From contig QVOM02000025.1 in the NCBI GenBank assembly GCA_003586115.2, positions 87,854,688-87,918,687 of the forward strand: a stretch of 64,000 nt of DNA, given 5' to 3'. The notes beneath the pieces were generated by a model that saw nothing but the letters and a program-made list of their open reading frames with translations, made no database searches and was not told where the DNA came from. Positions 56,421 to 64,000 of the stretch are shown here, in pieces. Numbering within the stretch: position 1 is the stretch's first letter; the number at the start of each line of letters is the position of its first letter. Origin of the DNA: Salvator merianae (taxonomy: Eukaryota; Chordata; Lepidosauria; Squamata; Teiidae). The position numbers and the translations under genes were made by a program.

Positions 56421-57709
56421 ATCACCCATATTCCATACATGGTTCCTCATTCTGCCTGAAGATAAGCAAGCAGGATCCAGGATTTTAAGATCATATATAA
56501 AAATATCAAAATTTTTAGTGTCAGAGTATGGATCGAATAGGTCTGATTGATCAACTGTCCAACGTCCCAAGTGCAAAGCAGACTTGATTCCTCTGCTGAA
56601 ATAGAAGATTCACTACAAGCAACACCAAGCCTTTGAGATTACTTCAGAAGGTTCAGTAATTTGACAGAAATTATAAGCAGCCTGGCCTGAAAACATCAAA
56701 AGCAGCCTTCTGATTTCATTCTTTTTGAAATGCCTTCACACTTCAAAGAGATACACCCTAAGTTGAAAAGTTCAGGGCTGTCAATTTACCATCTGCACGC
56801 TGCTAGAACGCAATCACGAATTCAGCTGGAGCACAGTTACGGCAGATCAAAGCCAAAGTTCTACATTTTTCAAAGTGGAAAAGCACAGTACCCTTTCATA
56901 AAGGAAGGCATCAGACCAGGGGTTGCATACTTATTAGGTGCTGCCAATTTCGCAGCAAACAGGCACTCTCGGTTTCAGCAGTTATGAAATCTTCATTAAT
57001 GGAGAGAGCTGCGAGGCAGATAGGGAGGTCATTGTGCCCTGCTGGGGCCGGGCGTGGGAGTATCGGGGACCAAGAATGTTGAAGGACCAATGAAACAGAT
57101 ATTCTGCACCCATGGCAGAGTTGGGAAAGATCTCTGCCTCAGTCTTCAGATGGAGCCGCTGACACTTTGGTTTGGGGCATCAGTGGTCTGCTTCAGGCTT
57201 AACCTGTTTAAGAGTTCCCACTGAAATGGTGCAGCTTCCTCTGTTAAAAAAAGAGGGTCAAGACGGCTGTGAGGAAAAGCAGCATCCCAGGAAATCAGGG
57301 GTCAAAGTACTCCTGGAAAGTCCAGTGGAGACGAAAAGGGGCAAAAGTTGCCATCTACCCCAGAGATGAGGCCGCCATGTGAGTGGCAGTTCTGCCCAAG
57401 GTCATTCTGGTACAAGTCAAGCAGGTTTATGTTGTCTGAGAACACCTCTTCTGATAACTATGTGTTTGAGGCTTCAAAAGATGAGAATCTTGGGTCTCTC
57501 ATTCCCGCACATGACATACCTATTCACCGACTGAAAGGAGGTGCAAAACGCCCAACTGATCTCATGTGGACAGGGACTCGGGCAAGGCAGGTTCTAGTCA
57601 TCAAAACAGAAGATCTCACCCCACGCACAGACCATATCTTCAGGGTTTGCAAAATTAAGATTACCACCAACGTCGAGGAACGTGCCAGAAAAGACCTAGA
57701 TACAATGTG

Positions 57710-58040
57710 AGCAGAGACGTGTCTAACCAGTTCAAATAGTTTACTGTTCGCATCGAACAGGAGGGTGTTGAAAACGCGTGAATTTGAACCAAACACCCTG
57801 CCTGTTTGAAAAGGAAGTTCAAAATTGAACTGAACCAAGAGGTGTTCTAAAGAATCAGCAGAACCATCCTGTTTGAGTTTGAAAAGTTCTAGTTAGCAAT
57901 TCTTTTGGTTTTTTTTTAAAGGGCTTTTTCATGTATTTTACAGAGTTGAACTAACTCGAAAAGGTTCAAATTCAAATTTTGATCACCTTGTCTGTTCAAA
58001 AAGGAATTCATGGCATTCATGCACTTCTCTAAATGTTAGA
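57710..58040. repeat. GTTCAAA-rich unidentified repeat
   Basis: Repeated GTTCAAA/TTTGAAC motifs (about ten) in both orientations within 330 bp give strong secondary-structure potential. Class unknown. Confidence 0.35.
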
Positions 58041-58084
58041 TGCACTGTCCTACCAACCTTCAAGGAAATTTGCCCCCACAAGGA

Positions 58085-58440
58085 GTTGTGTTGGCTATCA
58101 GCTGGACAGTTTCAAAACAGGCTTGAGCCAATTCATGGAAGTCAACTCTGTCGATGTCTATTAGCCCTGACAGCAGTGTGACGGCCTGCCTCCAAAGGCC
58201 GGCTGCTGGGAGACTGCAACCCGGGCAAGCTGTGTGCTCACGTCCTGCTGGTGGGCTTCCCTATGCAGCTGGTTGGCCACTGGGAGAGCAGCTTGATGGA
58301 CCAGACGGGCCACGGGTCCAATCCAGTGGAGCATGTTCAGAGGCAAGAATGCTGCATGGAGCAGGCAGTGTTGCAGGAATCCACGACCACCTCCTAGATG
58401 TGTGTTATCTGCCCAGGGGATGAAGACAAGCCGGCCCACG
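58085..58440 (+). mobile_element. CR1-type LINE 3' fragment, divergent subfamily
   Basis: GGCTTGAGCCAATTCATGGA (ORF2 C-terminal region) then CCTGCTGGTGGGCTTCCCTA, GGACCAGACGGGCCACGGGT, as at 37735. Confidence 0.6.
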
Positions 58441-58875
58441 GTTCACATGCTGCTCTGAAGGCCGTTCTGAAGAGGCCATTTGGGGATGCTTCTTCCCCTC
58501 CAAAAAAAGTGGGATTTGTGCACATGTGAACCCCCCTGACTCAGGGCAGGCAACGTTTGGGCTTTTAAGCCTATGTAAGCACAGGTTTAAGTGAAACCAG
58601 AAAATTCCATTTTAACGACGTCAACGCTCTCTGAAATTTGATGACCCTCCACAAATCTGGAGGTGATGCTGCAGAAGTAATATTTAACTAGCCACGGTCT
58701 CGTATTTTAATTCCGGCATTGCATTACCACCTTAAAATGTATCTAACGTTACGTTGCTCGGCGTTTTATTGCTCTCAGTGCCATAACAGCTCTTCTTAAC
58801 TCGCCACCAAGTTCTACAGCAAGCATCACCAGGCAAAAATGAATCCCACCATGGGAAGCTACGAGCATCTGATAC

Positions 58876-59040
58876 CTTCACCCATCATGTCGTCCGCCTG
58901 CTGTGCCCGCCTCTGTGCCAAAAGCCTGCTCCCCATGGTTCGCCGGCGCCTGGGCATCCCGTCTCCACGCTCAACGGCGTGGGGCTGAGGCCGGCCTGCC
59001 GCCACGGCGGCTGCAACGTTCTGCTGATGTTCTTCATCGT
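58876..59040 (-). CDS. DDRGK1: DDRGK1 exon 2 (linker after membrane anchor)
   Basis: 165-bp exon with acceptor TCTCTCTAG just above 59040 and donor GTATCAG just below 58876. It starts with the last two bases of a split codon and ends in phase 1 (G, completed to a Glu codon by the next exon). It encodes DDEEHQQ, an alanine-rich stretch, then PRRRRTMGSRLLAQRRAQQ. This aligns with the human basic segment RPRRRRDLGSRLQAQRRAQ. The exon is GC-rich compared with its introns. The upstream exon that should carry the start codon and transmembrane helix was not found between 59041 and 64000. Confidence 0.93.
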
Positions 59041-59649
59041 CTAGAGAGAGGAGAACACCATTAGTAGACGTTTCCCTCCAGCACGGCTGGCGAAAGTTTT
59101 GCTTCGGCTGCTTCTGCTGAAAATAGTCACATTATGAATACAACCACTTACGCCTACCTGAGGGTTTTTAAGGGCAAGCTTGTGCCAATTTGACATTCTT
59201 TTTACAGAGCGGCATTTACCCAGGCACACAGTCATTTTGCAAGTGGCTTTCGAGTGCACATCTGGATCAGACGTAAACTACCGTGATATCAGTGCACGCA
59301 TCTATGGAGGGAAATCAGGCCTAACAACTCTGCAGGTCTTTCTGAGCTGCAGATCCTTTCATACGGATCATAACCATGTTGGTTGGAGCTGCTAGGAGAT
59401 GACGCCTAGCAATGTCTGGCTGGGTCTGGATACATCCTCCCTGCCGTACATGTTTGCAGGCCTAACCCAGAATAAAGATATTGCAGGTGCTCAGCTGAGC
59501 TGCAGATGGAGGACCCTCCAACCTGTTTCATTTGACTTCTCCCTGCAACCCTACAAAGCACTGAAGGTGCTTTTGAAAGAGAATCCCCTTTTTTGCAAAG
59601 GTTACTTCGCTTCTGCCTGGCTCCTGGGACCAAGCTTGGGTGCTCACTT

Positions 59650-59905
59650 AAGAACGTAAGAAAATAAGAGGAGCCCTGCAGGATCAGGCCACGGCCCATT
59701 TAGTCCAGCATCCTGTCTCACCCAGTGGCCCACCAATTGCTTCTGGCCTTCTCAAGCAGAAGGTGAAGGCAAAAACTTCACCTGCTCTTAACTCCCTGTG
59801 ATTGGCCTTCAGAGGCCTCCTGCCTGTCTCTCCAATCTGGAGGCAGTACCTAGGCATCCATTCCAGTAGCCATTGGTACACCTCTCCTTCAGGAATTAGT
59901 TTAAA
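59650..59905 (-). mobile_element. CR1-type 3' UTR fragment
   Basis: Minus-strand copy of the GAGCCCTGCAGGATCAGGCC unit; inverted relative to the copy 30 bp downstream. Confidence 0.75.
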
Positions 59906-59934
59906 CTTATAAGAACATGAGATTCTGGATCTTA

Positions 59935-60440
59935 AATTGAAGAGACCTGACTGAAGTATATAAAATCATGCATGGTATGGATAAGGTGGACAAAGAGAAG
60001 TTTTTTTCTCTCACACACAACACTAGGACCAGGGGGCTCTCTCTGAAGCTGATGGGTAGGAGAGTTAGGACTGACAAGCGGAAGTATCTTTTCACCCAGA
60101 GGGTCGTCGGTCTGTGGAATTTATTACCGGATGAGGTGATGACACCCATCAGCCTCGACAGCTTTAAGAAAGGATTGGACAGATTCATGGAGGTCAGGTG
60201 TATCAATGGCTATTAGAATGGATGCCTAGGTACTGTCTCCAGGTTGGAAAGACAGGCAGGATGTCTGTAAAACCATTTGCAGGGAGTCGGGAGCAGGTGA
60301 AGGTTTTGCCTTTATCTTCCGCTTGAGAAGGCCCAGAAGCAATTGGTGGGCACTGTGTGAGACAAGATGCTGGACTAGATGGGCCGTGGCCTGATCCAGC
60401 AAGGCTCCTCTTATGTTTTTATGTTCTTATATGTTCTTAA
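59935..60440 (+). mobile_element. CR1-type LINE 3' fragment with ORF2 C-terminus
   Basis: Open 82-codon remnant reading HGMDKVDKEKFFSLTHNTRT, then RVVGLWNLLPDEVMTPISLD and FKKGLDRFMEVRCINGY with its stop. The 3' UTR unit and TTATGTTTTTATGTTCTTAT tail follow. The best-preserved CR1 C-terminus here. Confidence 0.85.
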
Positions 60441-60449
60441 ATTCATATT

Positions 60450-61680
60450 TTTAAATATGTTTAAGTAATTGTTTTATCATTTGTTGCGACTTATCCTGGA
60501 AATTCCAGGGAAAAGGGCAGGATACAAATGCTATAAATAAAATAAAATAAGCTATGTAAAAGAATAAACAGTGCTTTGAAGCGGATAAAGAATATGGTTC
60601 TTATTGTTAAACGTATTCATTTTTAGTTTCTAAAACTCGGTCATGTACTTTATATGTGGAGTATTTCTTCTCTTTTATGTCATGTTATTTTAAAACTTGG
60701 TGTTCCATTGATCTCTATATTGATCTTAGGCTACATAATAAATGACTGACTAAATATTGCAAAACTGCAGGATATACTTGTTAAAACGGCAAGGAAGATA
60801 AAATCTGAAAGAGGGAGTTTCCACTACTTCTATAACATTATAGGATTTTGTGTTGCAGAAAACTAAAAATGAGCTTCTTTTAACAAAATAACGCTTAGTG
60901 GATATACTCAAACATTTAAAAAGTTCAAGAATCATTAGATTTTCTGGTGTCTTATTGTGCAATCTTAACCATGTCTACCAACAAGTCAATCTCATTGTAC
61001 TCAGTTGCTTTCTCTCGGATAAGTATAAAATTCTGTTCTCACTGGCTGCAATATCTGAAAGAGTTATTCATGATTTTAATATTTGCAAGTTTTGGATTCT
61101 GTGACTCTCTAATTCATGAGTAAGCACCAGAGACAGGCACTTTCTTGCAGGTTTTTTTCTAGGTGCAGAGTGTTTAAAATTGCTAACTTTAATCAGTTCA
61201 CGGTTCTGGTACTTTTTTACAATTCAGCAATCCGGCACTTCCAAGTTATGACACTGCTGAGTTTTTGTCAATTGTGTGTTCTGACAGTGTTGATTTTGGT
61301 ACTTTTGAGAGAATCTGAGACCTATGAAAGTAGGTTGCTTCTATTTGACAGTAACTTGTGTGGTCATGGAAGGTATTAGAAGCAAGCTGCATAATTTTTC
61401 CCCATTTTGTTCCGATATAGTTTGCAGACACAACTCTTTCAATTCTCACTTCCCCACAAGCACAGTTATCTCATATGTAAAATAGAAATGTACAAGGCCT
61501 TCTAGGAAGTAAACCCTAACAAATAATGAGGAAATGCTGTATCATAATTTTATACCCTCTCTTACCACACCTAAACGAAATGACTCAGGTGATTTCCTTC
61601 ACCACGTCCACTAATTCATAACTGAAGTCCGCTCTCCCTTTCAGCTTCATGCGTACTTCACTCCAAGGTTGGTTCATGTA
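60450..61680. other. AT-rich flank/intron, nothing recognised
   Basis: No gene or repeat supported; DDRGK1 exon 1 was looked for here and not found. Confidence 0.35.
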
Positions 61681-61794
61681 TGCATAATGTACAGCAGCGA
61701 TTAGGGTTTTTTACCACTATTAACACTACCTATTCTAAGTTGCCTTCACACCCACCGCACAGGTCCCAGTGCCTACAGAGCACCACTGAAATCA

Positions 61795-61860
61795 TTCACG
61801 TGGATAAAGATGGTCCATTTGACATTGTCCATCTGGACTTTCAGGAGGACTTGAAGCCTC
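61795..61860 (+). pseudogene. LINE reverse-transcriptase scrap (duplicate)
   Basis: Encodes VDKDGPFDIVHLDFQ, a diverged second copy of the YLDF region found at 62030. Only about 60 bp. Confidence 0.5.
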
Positions 61861-62014
61861 CTGTTCAAAAGAAGACGCTGCCTTCTGGAAGGCAAGGTGG
61901 CACAACCACACCATCGCCAGCACAACAGCATGTAAGAAAACCTGACTAGTTCTGATGATGTAGAAATGGTGAAAATAGCCTGTCACAAGAACATTTCAGA
62001 ATTCTTTGTGAGTG

Positions 62015-62300
62015 TCAGTAAGTTCGTGGATAAAGACGATCCAGCTGACATTGTCTATCTGGACTTTCAGAAGGCTTTTGACAAAGTCAACCATCAAAGG
62101 CTCTTGAATAAACTCATCAGTCATTGCATAAGAGGACAGGTCCTGTCCTGAACTGGTAACTGGCTAAAGGATAGCAAACACAGAGTAGGAATAAATGGAC
62201 AGTTCTCAGAGTGGAGAGAAATAAAAAGTGGGCCCCGCCAAGGTTCAGTACTGGAACTATTGCTTTTTAATTTTTTTATAAAAGATCTAAAAGTAGGTAA
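62015..62300 (+). pseudogene. CR1/L2-type LINE reverse-transcriptase fragment
   Basis: Reads VDKDDPADIVYLDFQKAFDK, then VNHQRLLNKLISHCIRGQVL, a stop, then TGNWLKDSKHRVGINGQFSE and SGPRQGSVLELLLFNFFIKD. These are the RT finger/palm motifs (D...YLDFxKAFD and a PxGSxLxxLLF-like block with the P-Q order disturbed). The catalytic YxDD part is absent. The internal TGA shows it is dead. Confidence 0.8.
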
Positions 62301-62624
62301 GTAGTGAGACAGCAAAGTTTGCTATCGACACAAAGAACACCCTGCACTAACCTAATCCACGTACCTGCCTGTTCCGTTCTACAAGGTCATGAACCACCAG
62401 TTTGGCCACCTACACCAGGCTACGTGCATCTAATGCGGATACAGTATACTAGCATGGGGCAGGGCGTCCCTTTAAGACGGTTCACTGTACGCAAAGGCCT
62501 GTAGTGTTCAAACAGATACACAAGGTTCATTTATGTTTCCTTTCTCTCTCTCCTCACCTCACTTTCAGAAAAAAATCCATTATTAAGTCACAAAAAAATA
62601 ATAATCTGTCTCATGCTTTGTGCG

Positions 62625-62640
62625 CATCCGGGGGGGGGGG
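62625..62640 (+). repeat. (G)n tract
   Basis: A run of about ten G residues at 62631-62640. Confidence 0.8.
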
Positions 62641-62649
62641 CATTCCAAG

Positions 62650-63440
62650 ACAAATGCTGTCAGAATTCCTTTATTGGTTGCAGCTTTATAAATAAAATAA
62701 AAGCACCAAAAAAATAAAAAAAACAACTAATTTTCAGCTGCAAAGCCTTCCTCTTGACCTCATTATTAAGCAAGCAAGAGAACAACAAAGAAAGTGGGGA
62801 GGAGAAACATCTTGTACAATTTTTATTGCTAAAAGAAAGATCTTCTGATACTCTAGGAAGCCTTTTAAAAAAAAAAAGCTGGTGCAGAGTTGCACGCAAG
62901 CATAAAAAGCTGGGGCAAATCTTGCAAGCGTATAAAGCAAGTTTTTAGAAATACGATGCTGAGTAGCTACGTGGCGAAAAAATAAAACAGAACCCAAGTT
63001 AAGCAGCTGTCACACCACATCCTGGGTGCTTGCAACATCTCAAATTCAAATACCAACCCAGACTAGCTCGATTCTTCCCCGCGTATGAAATGACTGAGAG
63101 GTAACAGATTGGCTGAAGACAGTTTGCAATTTGTTGCATTAGAGGAGTTCTCTGAGCTGAACCGTTTTGCCGCAGACAGTTCGACACCAGCCTGCCTAGC
63201 CTGCTGTCGAACCATCTGCGTGAACAAGGTTCGGCTCAGAGCACCACTGCAATGCCACACTCCAACCCTAGGCTATAGATACTCTCTACCATAACATGTG
63301 TGATTAATAACATCTTCTAAATCGGCTTTCTATGAGCCAACCAGGTGAGAAGCTGAGCTCAAATGCTGAGTGTGGAGGGCCAGTCGACTATAGTCACTGT
63401 GGAACAGTGTGAGTCCCTCACTGGGACCCTGCAAACTGGG
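62650..63440. other. Nothing recognised
   Basis: No exon or repeat recognised; checked on the minus strand for DDRGK1 exon 1 (hydrophobic start followed by RxRGR-like sequence) without success. Confidence 0.3.
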
Positions 63441-63444
63441 TCTC

Positions 63445-63955
63445 AATTCTCTTGTGGGCGTTTAAGAGGAGACTGGATTGAAGTGTATGAAATCACTGTA
63501 TGGAAAGGGTGGATAGAGAGAAATTATTTTCTTTATTGCACAACACTAGGGCCAGGGGACACTCTATGAGGCTGATGGGCAGGAGAGTTAGGACCGACAA
63601 GGGGAAACATTTTTCACCCAGAAGGTCATCGGTCTGTGGAGTTTATTACCAGAAGAGATGGTGGCAGCAGTCAGCCTGGATAGCTTTAGGAATGGATTGG
63701 ACAGATTTGTGGAGGTCAGGTGCATCAATGGCTACTAGAATAGATGCCTAGGTACTGCCTCCAGGATGGAGAGACAGGCAGGATGTCCGTAAAACCATTT
63801 GCAGGGAGTCAAGAGCAGGTGAAGGTTTTGCCCTTTTTTCTGCTTAAGATGCCCAGAAGCAATCGGTGGGCCACTATGTGAAACAGGATGCTGGATTAAA
63901 TGGGATGTAGCCTGATCCAGCAGGGCTCCTCTTATGTTCTTGTGTTCGTGCAGCT
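63445..63955 (+). mobile_element. CR1-type LINE 3' fragment
   Basis: GGCGTTTAAGAGGAGACTGG then codons for MERVDREKLFSLLHNTRARG, a SMRLMGRRVRTDKGKHF stretch, and after a frame break the SLDSF-like region and the 3' UTR ending TTATGTTCTTGTGTTC. Confidence 0.8.
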
Positions 63956-64000
63956 CCCTGCACGATCTTGAGCCAGGCAATGCCTCTTGCTAAACTACCC

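Larger units (their letters stand above)
24525..59040 (-). other. DDRGK1: DDRGK1 gene body (exons 2-9; 5' end outside window)
   Basis: DDRGK1 (UFBP1, C20orf116) is an ER-membrane protein. It pairs with UFL1 and CDK5RAP3 in the UFM1 ligase complex, which modifies ribosomal protein RPL26 and supports ER-phagy and ER homeostasis (family knowledge). Eight minus-strand exons (165, 107, 102, 123, 39, 57, 49 and 173 bp) join with compatible phases into one frame of about 270 residues ending in TAA. Their order matches the known protein: a basic linker, the SGKIGAKK segment, a long E/K/R-rich coiled region, the EYLKLKE-FVVEEEG segment, then the C-terminal PCI/winged-helix part containing the name-giving [15 protein letters not shown] motif. 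The human protein has about 314 residues, so roughly 40 N-terminal residues, including the membrane anchor, are missing here and should lie beyond 64000. Introns range from 1.8 to 10.5 kb and are full of repeats. No frameshift or internal stop was seen, so the gene looks functional. Confidence 0.95.

Noticed and set aside
59041..64000. DDRGK1 exon 1
   Set aside because: Minus-strand hydrophobic starts here lack the expected anchor followed by a basic RxRGR-like stretch and a phase-1 donor; exon 1 is probably beyond the window.

Overview
This window is a stretch of vertebrate nuclear DNA, most likely from a squamate reptile. The evidence is spliced minus-strand genes with GT-AG introns and a dense load of interspersed repeats. 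The repeats include CR1-type LINE 3' ends, tRNA-derived SINEs whose tails resemble the Bov-B LINE 3' end (the arrangement known from Sauria SINEs), and many short palindromic DNA transposons. Nothing suggests bacterial or phage DNA. The species assignment is inference; no search could be run.

Two genes are supported, both on the minus strand. (1) DDRGK1 (UFBP1) runs from 59040 down to 24580. Eight exons, inferred to be exons 2-9, join in one unbroken frame; every junction is GT-AG, and a stop codon and AATAAA signal follow. The N-terminal exon with the ER membrane anchor is not in the window and should lie beyond 64000. (2) A four-helix membrane protein resembling TMEM127 runs from about 18402 down to 8862. 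Three exons are well supported. A fourth, first coding exon inside a CpG-containing GC-rich patch is supported by matching splice phase only. DDRGK1 is the membrane adaptor of the UFM1 ligase complex. The TMEM127-like protein is an endomembrane-type tetraspan. There is no evidence that they act together.

Layout: 1-8.4 kb is intergenic, with CR1 fragments, one palindromic hAT-like element and an unidentified repeat family. 8.4-18.6 kb holds the TMEM127-like gene with repeat-filled introns. 18.6-24.5 kb is intergenic, with DNA-transposon derivatives and a CR1 copy whose 3' UTR unit is tandemly repeated. 24.5-59 kb is DDRGK1, whose introns (1.8-10.5 kb) are packed with repeats. They also hold an unexplained 211-codon open frame (42495-43130), a GC-richer interval at 31-34 kb, a 247-codon open frame (35325-36068), a 300-bp GAAA microsatellite, and a large hairpin 73 bp upstream of an exon. 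59-64 kb is more of the first DDRGK1 intron or 5' flank, with CR1 fragments and a duplicated reverse-transcriptase segment.

The most distinctive non-genic signals are two groups of palindromic elements. One is three ~190-200 bp near-perfect palindromes with hAT-style ends and 8-bp target duplications. The other is at least seven 400-490 bp elements sharing AGGCTGCATCCAGACAGG-like ends. I found no convincing previously undescribed multi-gene system; most of the window is mobile-element debris around two host genes.
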